From NCBI GenBank assembly GCA_013398295.1, contig VZSF01006858.1, forward strand, positions 1,178,819-1,242,818: DNA of 64,000 bases, in the 5' to 3' direction. Made by a program: the position numbers and the translations under genes. A model generated the notes under the pieces. That model had not been told where the DNA came from. It did not search any database and was given only the letters and a program-made list of their open reading frames with translations. This DNA comes from Chionis minor. Its lineage: Eukaryota; Chordata; Aves; Charadriiformes; Chionididae. The stretch's first letter is position 1; every line of letters starts with the position of its first letter. Positions 1 to 12,189 of this stretch are shown piece after piece.

Positions 1-1000
1 AAGAGAACTGGATGATCAGGCTTAGCATAGTGGTTAATGGGTCATACTCTGCTGGGATGCTCATAACAAGTGGAATACTGCAGGATTCTGTCAATTACCT
101 GGAGCAGGCAATAGAGTGCATTCTTGTGAAGTTAACAGAAGACATCAAAGCAGTAGCTCCAAAACGTTTGCAGTAGAGCAGCCATTCAGAGGGACCTATC
201 TAGAGTGGAGGAATGAGCTGACAGGAACACTATGAATTTCTACGAGGAATAAAAAGGCAAAGTTGTGCATGTAGGAAGGAAGAGCCCCTAACAGGGATAC
301 AAGCTGGAAACTGACAGGCTGGTGGGAGCAGCAGTGTAGTGAGAGTCCCCGGAGGTACTGGCAGATGGCAAACTGGATGTGAGCCAGCAGCGTGTCCTCT
401 CTGTAACAGGCCAACACCACCCTGGGCTGTATCACCCTGTGCGTAGCCAGTAGATTAAGGAAAGTGACAATCTCCCTCTACTCAGCACTCATTGAATCAT
501 GTCTAGGTACTGCATCCATTTGTGGACACCACAGTATGGGAATGGGATCAACTGGAGCAAGTTCAGCAGAGGTCACCAAGATGGTCAAGGGGGGCCAGAC
601 CACTTGCCCTGGGAGGACAGGATGAGGAACTGGGTCTTGTTCTGCCTGGAGAGATGGTGTAGAGGGGAGGGGTCAGGGGCAGACCTAAGACCAGCCAGGC
701 AGCAGCTGCAAGGGTGTTATCAAGATGATGGAGCCAGACTTTGCACAGTGGTGCACGGTGGGAGGAGAGAAGACAACAAGCATAAGCTGCAAGAAGAGAG
801 GTTCAAACTGGATATAAGGAAAGACATTTTCATGGTGAGAACAGTCAGGTAGTGGAGCAGGTGCCCAGGGAAGTTGTGCTGTCTCCATCCTTGGAGGCTT
901 TCAAGGCCAGGCCAGACAAAATCTACAGCAAGCTGGTCTCACCTCAGTTTAGACTAGACTGCTAGAAGGCCCTTCCATCCTGAATTACCCTGTGATCTTA
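1..1000 (+). mobile_element. CR1 LINE, decayed 3' portion (C-terminal ORF2 and 3' UTR)
   Basis: This is a long, decayed CR1 non-LTR retrotransposon fragment cut by the window edge. It follows the CR1 consensus order: the end of the reverse transcriptase frame near 1-180, then the block around gtgagccagcagcgtgtcct (379-398), the block around tctactcagc...gtactgcatcc (477-515), the tcaagatgatggagccagac block (719-738), and the 3' end ccttccatcc...ccctgtgatctta (971-1000). The reverse transcriptase frame is broken by stops and indels, so it cannot be active. It sits in the intron upstream of the visible COX7A2L exons, in the same orientation as the gene. Divergence is clearly higher than in the copies at 12.0 and 34.3 kb, so it is an older subfamily. 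Confidence 0.88.
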
Positions 1001-4000
1001 AGTAAACATTGAGGTACCAGTGACTTTCTGATACGGCACTTTCTGTCCCAAGAAGATTTTTATCCTCCGCTTTTCCCATTGCTCTTTGAAAGGCTTCCTG
1101 GGTAGCTATTCAGGGTGGGGATGCAGGGCACAGGGAAAACAGCAGAATAAATAAAATGTTCTAGTCTGAAAGTATGTCTGTTCATTAAGTGTAAGTTCAA
1201 TGGGCACCTGTGCTAGAAAACACTCTTGCCACTATTGCAGTGTTTGGGGCACTTCTTACCTCTTCTACACAAAGTTATATTCAAAGAATAAACATTAATT
1301 GACACTTCATTTGTGTAGAGGAAGGCAAAGGCTAGGGTTACTGTTGGGGGTGAGGGGGAAAGGGTTTCAAGCCCAAGCAGTAAAATACCTCCTTTCTGGA
1401 AGAGTATGGCATAGAACACTATGCATTAGTCTCTAGGTTCATTGTGACTTTTTCTGCAAATAATGCATCCTTTTTAAGCTCCTAAGAGAAAAGCCTCACC
1501 GGAGACATACAGAAAACTCTGATAACCACCAGGAGTAAAGTTGTCCTAAAGACAACACTCTGGGCTTCTAGAGCCCAGGTTATGAAGTATTGCTTACCTT
1601 TCTGTTCGGCCGACTCCTTTACATTGTAACAGTCATCCCCTTTTAAGTATATCTTTATTTTTTAGGGATTAAAAAGGCAGAAGCAAGATAAGAGGGGAAT
1701 ACAGAATTCTCCTGTTATCCCACATTCTGTTCTGTTAATTAATATTGGGTATGTGTGAATATCATTGCACTAGATACAGAAAGACACAATAAATTCTAAA
1801 TTCTTGACATCATCTAGATTAAAATGCTGTAGTGTCATATATCAAAAATGGTTTGTAAAGGGTCTATGCAAAACTAGCTTCACATATAGGTAACACTGCA
1901 GGAAAATAAAGTCTAGATAGAGCTCACTTCTGTATTCTGCAAGGCAGGAAGGAGAATGTCCCAAGGAAGAGAAAAACTTTTCTAGAACAGTGTAGCAATT
2001 TCTTTTTAGGTCATCAGCAGGCATTGTATTTCATTTCAGTGTCACCACTGAAATATTAAAACCTAATTTTTGAGAGAATATAGTTGAGAAGATGAGATTG
2101 TATCCAAGCAGGAGCATTTCATATAAGTCTTAGGAATATTTTCTCGCTTTATAAATGTGGAGTTTTTTCATATTGATGAAAGAAACAATATCTTTTGTAT
2201 CTGGCTCACTAGTCACACAGCTTAGTCTTCAACTGTAGCACACAAAAGTGCTATGCAATAGAACAGCCACATTTAAAAAAGTTACCTTCAATCCCTCTTC
2301 GCAATGTTCTTAGGCCAGCTTTTTTGGTAGGTTTATTTTAATTTTAGTTTGACTATTCCCAGGTGACACATTCAGTCTGATAAAATTGCTTGTGATAGAG
2401 ATTAAAATATGAAAGGAATCATGTGAGTAAGTAGATGTTAAGTCCAAGACAAAGTAATTTTTTTCCTACTGATTTCATTGCCGCATTTAATAAAAGCACA
2501 GCTCAGCATGTAAAATGGTTTGCTTTTTATGCTTCTATTTATCTTGATGTTTCTGGAAAAATGAAGACATCCTGTGATTCAAATTCTGCTTGGTCAAATA
2601 CACAGTATAATAATTCACTGTATTCTGTACTGTTACATTCTGATGCATCCCAATGGGGTATTGTTCTGATGTGGGTTTAAGCTTGTTGTGGGCTTGTAAA
2701 ATACCAGTCAAAATGTATTTCAGAAATTCTTTTGCTGACAGTAACATAACTAACAGCTTGTATTAACAACAACAAACAAAATCTTAGTTTGAAACCTGTA
2801 TTGTTCTTTCCATCTTCTTAGAAGACTTAATTTTGCATTTAACAGAATTATGTAAAGTAGTAGGAACAATTTAGCCTGTTTGAATGAACAGGAACTTTCT
2901 CAGCTAGTGCAGTTGAGGCGTTAAATAGGTTAAAAACTACTGCTCACATTTAGGAGGATAATGACTGCCATAACCATTACAATTACAGTAAAAACTATTC
3001 ATTCAAAGACTTGGCTTATGTTTAAAGTGCAAATAGTGGCACCAGTTTCAAATGCCATTAGGTGAAGATGACCATATGAATTTTTCCCTAGTTCAAGGCT
3101 GACCATGATCCTAGTAGAAATGTAGTCATACTACTGTATCTTCGCTTGATACAACTTATTTTGTTTTTAGCTATTTAAACTCCCCACAAACTACAGGATC
3201 TTTTGATTTTAGCTGTTATGAATTGCTTGGAGTTCATTGAGAAACTATAATGGTTAACCTTGACTTAAAATGTACACAAAGTCACTTTTACTTAAGTGTG
3301 TCATCCCGATATAAACAAAGCTTCAAGTGATCCTACCTAAAAGCATCCTTGTGTTAGTAGTAACAAATATATTTAACCTTATACAGTGAGGTATGTTCTA
3401 CTACAAAGGACCTGCTATTTAGATTAGAAGTGTCTAGGTTCAGCAAGTTCATAAAAATTACTTCATTACACGTTCTGAAATAATTCTCAGCTTAACTTTC
3501 TTTCTTGTTTCCCCTTTTCATTTTGGTCCCTACCTCAGTTTTTTCTACTTTCTCGTTCTCTGATCTATTTGAGCAATTCCCCTAACATTTAAAAACTTAA
3601 GTGTGGTGCTCTCTCCATTAAATTGTGCTCTAAATCTTTAACTGTTTTATGCTGTTAGGAAAATGTAAATCTAACTTGGTAATTCATGCTAGTAAGCCAT
3701 AAGTTTGTTTTAACTTTGAGCATGTTGGCCAACCAAGAGATAGATTGAGCCCTAAGACTTTCAGAGCTCCGACAGGAAAACAAACAGATTTCACAGAGGG
3801 GTAGGCACAGAATTTTGCTTGTTTTGGATTAGCTACATGTCCTGACCTTTCATTGAGGACTTCAGCATTTGACAAAGTGATTGCTGTAGCGTGCTGACTC
3901 TTCTGCACAAGTACATCTGCTGTACTTTGACCATGAATTGGAAAAAATTCCTGTTAACGTGATTAGAAACAAAATATTAACACCTTAATATCAGAAGAGG

Positions 4001-6819
4001 GACTGTCAATGTGAAACATTTTCTTATGAAGCATAGGTCGAAAGTCTAGAGGCATTCATTCCTCAGTACTATTGTGGGTGTAGTGAGACATTGATACTAT
4101 TCAATAAACCAACCATTTTAGTCATGTTAAATACAAGTGACAGTTAAGGGTCATTTAAGGTGCTGTAATGATTTGCTTAAAAAATGATCTGTACTGAAGT
4201 TCTTATGGGTAATACTGTGGATTTCTCTTCAGCCATGCTAAGTTTAGGAAGCAGCTAGGTGTGAGATAAAGCACTTGCCACTTTCTGTCGATAAACACAG
4301 ACAAGTACCCAGTTGGAGCAGCCACACAATTACACTAATTTAGCTGAGCTTGCTTGGAGCTGACCACAAGGTTCACAATTCGCTGATAAAATTCAAGGGG
4401 AATTTCATGTTGGGGTGAAGGACCCTGATTAGAGCAATGTGTGTGCTAGGCAAACTGATCTGCCCGTCTTCTGCAGCATATGTTTTGTTGTACTCTTTGC
4501 TGAAGCCAAGGAACCATGTCAATGATTTTTATTTAAATTGCTAGGTGATGTTCTTAACTGGTGCCATGCTGCTTTGGAAGTCATTTACAACAGTACACTG
4601 ATGATTATATGAGTTTTGTGGAATGGCTCATTTGATTTCTTGATGAAGTTAGTCACCCGAGTCAGGTTTGAATCTCCCATTACTTCAACAGAGGGGGATC
4701 TTATAACTATCTGCACAGAAATGTATTTCTAAAGCCTGAAAAAAGTATGCAATAACTTACAGTTGTTAACACGACTGATTTCACTATTCTAATAGTAATC
4801 CCTAAAGGGTGTCTTGTATCCAGGTGGTATCCTGTAGAGGCAGGAGTTTTAGCACTAATAACACATGACAGGGATTGCTAATTACGTTTTTAAGCCCCCT
4901 GTCTGTGAGTTTAGGAATGATGAAATTGCAGCTTACTGCAATTCTCAGTATATATACAGTTTTTATATACTACAGATAGCTCATGAAATAAAGCAGACGT
5001 GATCACAACAACCAAGAATTGCAATGATTAGTAATTGCTGAAGTGATCTCAGAGACTGCTCCCAAAAAAATTGGGCCCTCAGGAAGACAAAAGTGAGATT
5101 CGGAAGTAGAAACTTAAAGGATGAAAGATGCACATTGCTGCAGTACTAACAATCAAGAAGGCAAGAAAAGTTTTGGAGAAAAAGTCCACCTGCACATTTG
5201 GTATAAAAATCTGTTCTATAGTACTTTCTATCAAGTCAGCAACCTTTTAAAGGCAAATGTAATGAAGTACTTAAAAGTTCTTATTATAGACAAAAATTCT
5301 GGTCCAAAATTGTTTTCTTCAAGTATTTTGACATAGCTGGTACTTAGCCTTGAATGCATAGCCAGAAACTTCCCCTGGCTAGTAGGAGTTTCTTCGATGC
5401 TTACTTTTTACTGGTGTGACCAGAACTGTGTAGGCTTAAATAATTCAGTACTTAACTTTCTGCGCAAGCCTTTTCTGTAGGAAGCCAATAGCTACTGAAT
5501 GTGTCAGAAAATCCAGTTTTGTCTGCTGTCTTTCAAAACATAACCAAGGAGGTCACAAAGGGATTCTAATACTCATTCAGACATGAGAAAAGTGTGAAGC
5601 TGGACCAGTGTTTTCAGGATGGAGCCCTGATGGCCATTCCATAGGCTATTTTGGGATGCTGAGAAACCTGGCCTTTCTGTTGAAGATGCCTGTTGTAGCA
5701 GAGAATTTACCAAATGGAACAAACATGTCTAGTGTATGGCACACATAAGGGAAAAAGAGTGCCAGTCTGCTTCCAGCTCCAAAGACTGTTCAGACAGTTC
5801 TCTTAAATATAGAACGCATCAACTAGTCTTTTGAACAGAAACTAGAATTTCAATGCAGCCTTAACTTGACCCACGGAGACCAATTGCTGCTTCTGTTTGT
5901 AATGAAAACCTGTCACATTAACCTACTTGTACAATGCTTTTAATTTTTGTGGCAAGTTAGAATAAAAAAAATGACAGCTGTTTCAAGAGCTGTAATGTAA
6001 AACATCACTGCCATGTGTCCAGGCAAACTGTTAAAATCTAACTATCATAATAAAGGCAAGGAGGTCCCCTCATGATGGCTGTGACTCTGTACACAATCTT
6101 ATCCATACAACTGGATTATGTAGGTTTTTAATTGTGGCAAATGTAGAGTACAACTGTCTGAACTGAAAGGAAATTAAGTTACACAGCTCATGAGGAGTAC
6201 AATGAGGGGGTGTAAAGTTGTGGCAGCATGTGAATTATAGGGTGTAGTTATACCTGCATAAAATACCCACCATCTCAGGGCTTCTGGAGCATCCTTGAGC
6301 ACCACTTACTACTTTTGTATGAAACAAGTGATCCTAAGTCTTCCCCCTCCCCGCCCCCCTTCCCGACCTGTACATCCAAATTATTTAAGGCCCATTTATT
6401 TATGGCTACTGCTTGCAGCATTCAGGAGGAAGAGTTCATTAAGTCCCTCACTCTCACTCAAGCATCAGGAATTCCCTGCTTCTAATCCTACTATTCAGAT
6501 AAGATCCCTAGATAGTGTGACTATGTGTGAAAGACAAGCAGCAATTTGGAACAGAAAAACTTACGATAGCTATCAATTTATGTTGTGAAGGAATTGGAAA
6601 GAAGGCTTCTATTCTCCTTGCTAAGACCTGACCCAAAGTTGTAGCTGAGAAAGGAGTGGGCCAACAATATGTCTTTAGCTCATTGTCACAGGTCTTTGTA
6701 CGGGATAAATATACTTTGTAACGTATCCTTGTAATGACTAGCAGTGTGCCTGCCTGACATGACAATTGGTACATTTGCAAGTGTTATATACCTTGATATT
6801 TTAATCTTTATTTATGCAG
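1001..6819 (+). other. COX7A2L: COX7A2L upstream intron, no gene seen
   Basis: This AT-rich intronic sequence ends at the tttatgcag acceptor of the first visible COX7A2L exon. I looked for the start-codon exon, which in vertebrates begins MYYKFSGFTQ, and did not find it, so this is the 3' part of a longer intron. Contents are ordinary: a C-rich tract near 6343-6364, scattered A and T runs, and open frames of under 100 codons with no conserved features. Confidence 0.75.
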
Positions 6820-6954
6820 GGACTCAAACCAATAGTTTCCACTGAATCCCCAGCTCTGATTTTTGGAACAACAAGTAAACTTGCTTCAGATTTACCAGCA
6901 ACTGATTCTTTCTTGGGTAAAAACACGGTACCAGACCTACAGAAACTTTTTCAG
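6820..6954 (+). CDS. COX7A2L: COX7A2L (COX7RP/SCAF1), internal coding exon
   Basis: This 135-base exon encodes 45 in-frame codons, from GLKPIVSTES to TVPDLQKLFQ, the middle part of COX7A2L. COX7A2L is an inner-membrane mitochondrial protein that joins respiratory complex III to complex IV in supercomplexes; the family view is that the region before the COX7A-like domain contacts complex III. The exon follows a tttatgcag acceptor and ends at a tcag|gtaacg donor, and both borders fall in phase 0, so it joins the next exon without a shift. From memory, the order GLKP, STE, KLxSD, GKNxVP, LQKxFQ matches vertebrate COX7A2L. The start codon exon (expected to begin MYYKFSGFTQ) is not in the window, so the gene is partial at its 5' end. 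The intron shows it is the true gene and not a processed copy. Confidence 0.95.
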
Positions 6955-7850
6955 GTAACGACATCTTTGAGAGTAACGTAAAGAAAACTGGAGAGTGGGA
7001 CGTATCTTTCCTTATTTTAATGTGGCTAACTGCTTTTGTCATTCTACAAATCAAAATCCTGTGAAGTATAGTTAAGAAAGTGTCGAGTACAGTATAACCT
7101 GTATACATTTGGTATACTACAAGGTATGTATGCCTTGTATAGGAGATGAATACAGAAAGTAGAAAGTCTAGTACATTGTCTGTCCTTTTTGCTGGCTTCA
7201 GGAGATGCTTACTGTATTATTTGGCTATTGGAAGCACTTTCTGTCTGGGAATCCAAGCGTATGCCTTAAAGCAGATCTGGAGGAGCACAGCAGATCATTA
7301 CTGTTTTGTATACGATAATTTGAATGTTACTGAAGCTGTTTATAATGCAGTATAAGAAGAGCACAGTAAAGTTTGCAAAGCCAGTTTGTTAGTTATGCAA
7401 TTTCTAAGCATAGTGGGACTTTTTGTAAAACAAATTGGTTAAGCATTTTTTAAAACCATCAAAAATGCATTATACGATGTACCCTTTTCTCTCTTACATG
7501 CCACTTGCATTTGGAATGTGTCAGTCTGACTTGGTGAATAACCTTTTATACATATCTTTTCACGTTCTTTTGTTAGTCACACTTTTCCCACCCAGATTCT
7601 CTTTAGAAATCTTTCAAGATGCATTCTTTTTGCCTGCACTTAACAGCTTTGGCTAATAAAATTAACTTGCCTTTGCATTTGTCTTGCTAAATGAAAAACA
7701 CAGAATACACTTGATTGTAGATAGCCTATTTGCCATGAGGTTTCCCTCATGGAAGTATCTTAGTTTACCTGAGGTAACTTGTCCTTTGTAGCCTCGGTAT
7801 GGGTGTTCATTTCTTGTTTTGTTTGTTTTTCTTTTTAACTCTTCCCACAG
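6955..7850 (+). other. COX7A2L: COX7A2L last intron
   Basis: This 896-base intron separates the two visible COX7A2L coding exons. It begins gtaacg and ends with a strong T-rich tract and cttcccacag. It is AT-rich, and no repeat or second gene was recognised in it. The open frames inside are short and show no conserved features. Confidence 0.9.
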
Positions 7851-7994
7851 AAAGCAGATGGGCTGCCAGTGCACCTGAAACGAGGAGTTCCAGATAAGCT
7901 GCTTTATCGGACCACTATGGCTCTAACAATAGGCGGGACTATCTACTGTCTGGTAGCGCTGTACATGGCCTCACAACCAAGAAACCAAAAGTAA
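7851..7994 (+). CDS. COX7A2L: COX7A2L (COX7RP/SCAF1), terminal coding exon
   Basis: This final coding exon encodes 47 residues and a TAA stop. It begins [20 protein letters not shown] and ends MASQPRNQK. It carries the COX7A-like domain: a short amphipathic segment, then one membrane helix (about residues 22-41 of the exon, [20 protein letters not shown]) that takes the place of COX7A in complex IV. The acceptor is a pyrimidine-rich tract ending cttcccacag. The stretch LPVHLKRG keeps the two residues before His that are missing in the short, poorly functional allele of some laboratory mouse strains, so this is the long, expected-functional form (mouse facts from memory). With the 45-codon exon before it, the visible protein is 92 residues; the whole protein in mammals is about 111-114. 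Nothing is broken. Regulation cannot be judged because the promoter is outside the window. Confidence 0.96.
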   Translation, partial: KADGLPVHLKRGVPDKLLYRTTMALTIGGTIYCLVALYMASQPRNQK

Positions 7995-8660
7995 ATGAAC
8001 CACAACTCATGGGACTTGTGACACTTCTCCGAAGGACCTCCTGCATGTATCTCTTTGCACTTGCTTTAATTCTGTGATCATATAGGGTTCATTATTCAGA
8101 TCAAATTTCTTGGAGAAAATGTTTTTAAATTGGTTCCTTTCTGTGTTCTAGAAATCAATATAAACAGACTTAAAGACATCGTCTTAACATATGGTTGTAC
8201 CTTTGTGTTTGTTGTCTTGCAGGAGTGTATGAACAGTTGGAGAAAGTTAAGCTTTTCCTTTCTTCCCTCCCCCAACTTAAACAATGTTAGAGATAGGACA
8301 GGACTAATACTTTGTGGGCTATGCTCCACTTCCCTTAGTGGGAGGATGTGGCTGGTTTCCAAAACAGTTAAAGCGTATCATTTTATTATAACATACTGGG
8401 AACCTGTTTCTGTCGTACACCACTCATTTTACATAAGCAGGTGGCAGCGGAACTTTTCCAAATGCTGGTATATTACTAAATATTTGTACCTCTGGTGGTA
8501 GGACAAAGGGTTTATCTCTTTGGAGCATTGAAAGTGGATTTATTCCATAATGTTAGCATCACTGTATGCAGCAGAGTGCACCACTATTGTGGCATAAGTT
8601 ATACCAGTTTTTGGACTTGTCAGACTATCTTACTGTGCAATAAAGTTAACTACATGAATA
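7995..8660 (+). other. COX7A2L: COX7A2L 3' untranslated region
   Basis: The sequence after the COX7A2L stop codon runs about 650 bases to the first AATAAA hexamer at 8639-8644, in gtgcaataaagtt. The end of the transcript is therefore placed near 8660 by inference. More AATAAA copies follow at 8660-8665, 8715-8720 and 8977-8982, so longer 3' ends reaching about 9.0 kb are possible. Open frames inside the UTR, such as 8130-8501, show no family features. Confidence 0.7.
8639..8644 (+). terminator. COX7A2L: Polyadenylation signal AATAAA for COX7A2L
   Basis: First perfect AATAAA downstream of the COX7A2L stop codon. It lies 645 bases past the stop. A second AATAAA overlaps the expected cleavage zone at 8660-8665. 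Actual usage needs transcript data. Confidence 0.6.
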
Positions 8661-8719
8661 ATAAAACAGGCAAGTTGTGAAAGTTTCAGACTGCTGCAGC
8701 TGGCCTGGGATTGAAATAA

Positions 8720-11700
8720 ACAAAGGTGTACCAATATGTTTAAGTTCAACTTCTCGATCTCAAACCAGACAATTGATTCAGCTACCTTACTGTAATCTTT
8801 TTGAGACCATAATCCTCTTAAAACCCTCTCTCAGAACTCATTGGGTGTTTAACTATAAAATTTTGGTGAAACAGGTCACTGTCATAGCACAGCTGCGTAT
8901 CATTTTCAATGCACACACATATCTATTTATGTACAGACATATTTCCTTCGCTGTGTGGGTGAAAGTGAGAGAAGCCAATAAAACCCTTTATTTGTTCTCC
9001 TTCCCTTGTAATATAGCCGTGAACTGCCAAGTTTCACACAAATATTCACAAAAAGCACCCTCTAATTTAATAGATCCTCCTTTGTCTGTGAACATCAAGT
9101 ATTCACTCTTGGTCACCCAGGTGCTAGATAAGCATGGCTTCACTAGCTTCTGTAAAGACCTCTCTCTCCCAGAACTGCGCAGAAATCACCTTCCATGGAA
9201 ATAAGGAAGACAGTTGATAAAAGAACCTAGAATTCCAATTTTTTCACTCTTCTACTAAAAACAGTCTGTGGGTTGGTTTTTTTTCCAGTCAAGCTATGTC
9301 AGAGCCTTATTACTGTTCCATAGGAAAGAAAACGGCTGCTTGTACTGTAATCTCGGGTTTCAGTCAATGCTGTATTTCAGCATGGGAGAGATTAAGTCAC
9401 TGAAAAAGAAATTTGTAAGGACAGCAAGACTCAAAGAATAACAGAGAATAATTAAGTTCTCCAAGAACTGACAGCAGTGTTGCCTCTACTGATAAAATAC
9501 TTTATCCTCAGTAGCCCATGTTTCCACGGCACTAAGAGTCTTGTCCTGTAGGCTGTTAAATCCTATTTTAAAAAATAAAATAAAAAAAGCCATGCAAAAA
9601 AAGGAAAGGAAAAAAAGGGAGAAAGAGGAGGCAGCATGGTAGATTATTGTCTTTCTTCCCTGCATATTATATATTAAGCACTGCCTACAAGAATCTTCTA
9701 ATAAAGGATACTTCACACACAAACTTGACAGGTAGATTTTCATGAGGATGAGTTTTGCTCAGAGAATTTCTAGATTTTCAGTGGGGTTTTTTTTTTGTTG
9801 GTTGTTTTTGGGGGGGTTTTTTATTTTGTTTTGTTTTTTTTAAAACTATTTTTAGAGCTTATGTAGAGGATAACAACTTTCTGCTTGTTGCTAAGGCAGG
9901 TGTGGATGAAATAACTAAACTGTTATCCCATAGCTCATTAACCAGTGGAAATCCTTTTCCAAGTACTTGTGGAAAGAGCAACAGAGGCTTATCACTCAGG
10001 TCCAGCTTTCTTAAAGGGAACTCAACTAGGAGATTGGGTTCATGTGTTGCTATAGAGATTATGGTTGGAGAAATGGATATCAGAATTGTCTTCCTATTGC
10101 CCCAGGTCTAGCTTTTCCCAGCTCTTTGGCAGCAGCTGAAAATGCGTGCACTAAAGGGAAAAGAAAACATCAAATTTTGCAAATAACGAGATACTAGATA
10201 ATCCATTGGTGGTTTTTTTGCAGTGTTTGGATTTTAAAGAACTATTTTCACTTTACCCTTTTCAAAAAAGCTGACCCAGTTGACGCAGAATTGGAATGCT
10301 GCTTCAGCTTGTCAGATTCGCATTCCTAGTTCAGTTGGAGGTTAAAGAACAAAGAGGCACTGCTTGTCTGCAGCCATTGGACAGGGCTCTAGTCATGAGA
10401 CAGAGAGGAGACTGCGTTTCTATATTCCCACAGCAATTCCCACATTCTTCTTTCCTGAAGAACAGGAAAGCTTGCAGGCTGTAACCAGAAGGTTTGGCTG
10501 CGGCAGCAAAATCTTGCCTCTTTTCTCAATTAGTTGTGAGATCATCATAAAGACATTACAACATGGTAAATCCTTTTTCTTCCTAGAAAAAAAAGCTCTG
10601 TTAAATATCTATTTAAAAGCATTTCTGATGCCAGAATTCTATGAGGATTCAAGAGGGTTTAAGTGTTTTGAATTACTGTTTGTGATAGAGAGACATAATC
10701 ATATTCTTAAGTCCTTGAAAATACCCTAACCTTTAAAAGGAATAGTCTGTCCCTGCCTGATGCTAAATAAGGTCTTAAGTAAGGAGAATTAATAGTGAAC
10801 TGCAGCATCAAGAAGGCAACTTCAGTATTTTCAGTTGTCATCCCCAGAAGTAAGAATCTGACGTGGGTACTACAACTTCATTGGTTGTGCGTTATGTTCA
10901 GGGCTTTTTTTAAAAGAGCCTCTCAGTGTTGTCTTAGAAATTATGCAACCTACCAGCACTGAGAACTGAGAAAACAAGATGCATTTTTAAGTGATAGCTT
11001 ATACTCTAGTGTTTTGCCTTGAACGCACAGCAGAGGATATATTATAACAAGCTCTCATCCCCCAAGGTGCTGAGTTTGGAAGGAAAAGCAGCTGAGATTT
11101 ACAATACTCAGGAACAAAATTATCTTATGGATAATTATCCTTTTCCCATGGCATAATCTTACTGTTGAGAGACAGTGGTTTTCCTTCTTAAATGATCTCT
11201 CTGGCAATCTGAATTCAATAGTTATATCTCTGTAATGGTTTTAAAAAAAGATCCCCCTCCCTACTTTTTATGTGGGAGTAGTAGAATAAACGCACTTGAG
11301 AAGACGTCGATAGTATGTACGCATGTGTTTCAGCTGCTTTAAAAATATATGTATGTTAAGGAGAGGATTCCTCCCACAATATTTCAGTATGACCATACCA
11401 TGTCACTAGGTTTTTGCCTTAATGTTTTAAATTGTCAATGGACTGATTATTTCAATACTAAGACAATAATTGATGATCTTGTCTTAAAGTATGTCTTGCC
11501 AAATTAAAAGGCACAGTAAGGAATAAAAGCAAGAGAGACTAGGAAAATGCGAATCTAATCTTATGGACATCAAAAAGCTGAAGAGAGTATTTAAGAACTG
11601 TTTCCTCGCCCATAGGTACCTGGTAGTTACTCCTTCCTCCAAATTCAGGCCTTCCAAGAAGCTTCAGAAGAGTCACAGATCATTTCCACTCCTGTCACAA

Positions 11701-11817
11701 ACCATTACCCCTGCAGATCTTACAATTAAAAAAAAAATAAATAATCCAAATGCTTTTACATAAAGAAAAAAAAGTGCATCTATTGGGTAAATCATATGTA
11801 AAATAATGCTAAACTGT
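8720..11817. other. Intergenic, low-complexity tracts, no gene recognised
   Basis: This stretch lies downstream of COX7A2L. It contains an A-rich tract at about 9568-9620 and a T/G-rich tract at about 9782-9842, but no recognisable exon. A frame at 8677-9204 is open for 175 codons only if a GTG is taken as start; in a vertebrate the first ATG falls about halfway along, so it is probably chance. Some of the first 300 bases may belong to an extended COX7A2L 3' UTR. Confidence 0.6.
9782..9842. repeat. T/G-rich low-complexity tract
   Basis: A run made almost only of T and G, with T10, G7 and T8 blocks. A second T/G tract of the same kind lies at 15148-15194. Such tracts are common at old retroposon ends and are prone to sequencing errors. 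Confidence 0.8.
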
Positions 11818-11820
11818 TCA

Positions 11821-12189
11821 AGTCTGGAGAAGAGAAGGGTGATGGGAGACCTTATTGCTCTCTAAAACTATCTGAAAGGAGGTTTTAGCGAGATGAGCGC
11901 TGGTCTCTCAAGTAACTAGTGATAGGACAAGAAGAAACAGGTTCAAGTTGCACCAGGGGAGGTTTAGGTTGGACATTAGGAAAAATTTTTTCACTGAAAG
12001 AGTTATCAAACTTTGGAATAGACTCCCCAGGGAGGTGGTTGAGTCACCATCCCTAGATGTGTTTAGAAGTCATGTAGATGTGGTGCTTGGAGACATGGTT
12101 TAGTGGGGGACCTGGTAGAGTAGGGTTAATGGTTGAACTAGATGATCTTAAAGAGCTTTCCAACCTAAGTGATTCTATGATTCTGTGAC
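11821..12189 (+). mobile_element. CR1 LINE 3' fragment, relatively young
   Basis: This 5'-truncated CR1 copy runs from agtctggagaagagaagg to the terminal gattctatgattctgtga. It carries the expected ordered blocks: gacaagaagaaacagg, ggaggtttaggttggacatt, ccagggaggtggttgagtca, gacatggtttagtggggga, and ccaacctaagtgattctatg. It belongs to the same subfamily as the copy at 34179-34408 and is the better preserved of the two. The fragment covers only the end of the reverse transcriptase region and the 3' UTR, so it encodes nothing. The 8-base 3' repeat (attctatg/attctgtg) is the CR1 hallmark and fixes the orientation. Confidence 0.97.

Noticed and set aside
499..852. 117-codon plus-strand frame
   Set aside because: Lies wholly within the CR1 3' region, which is non-coding in this part of the element.
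3393..3422. ATG followed by FYYKGPAI, resembling the MYYKF start of COX7A2L
   Set aside because: Only the YYK string agrees; the frame stops after nine codons and no donor site follows, so it is not the first coding exon.
8677..9204. 175-codon plus-strand frame after COX7A2L
   Set aside because: It begins with GTG; the first ATG is about halfway along, no family is visible, and it overlaps candidate COX7A2L polyadenylation signals.
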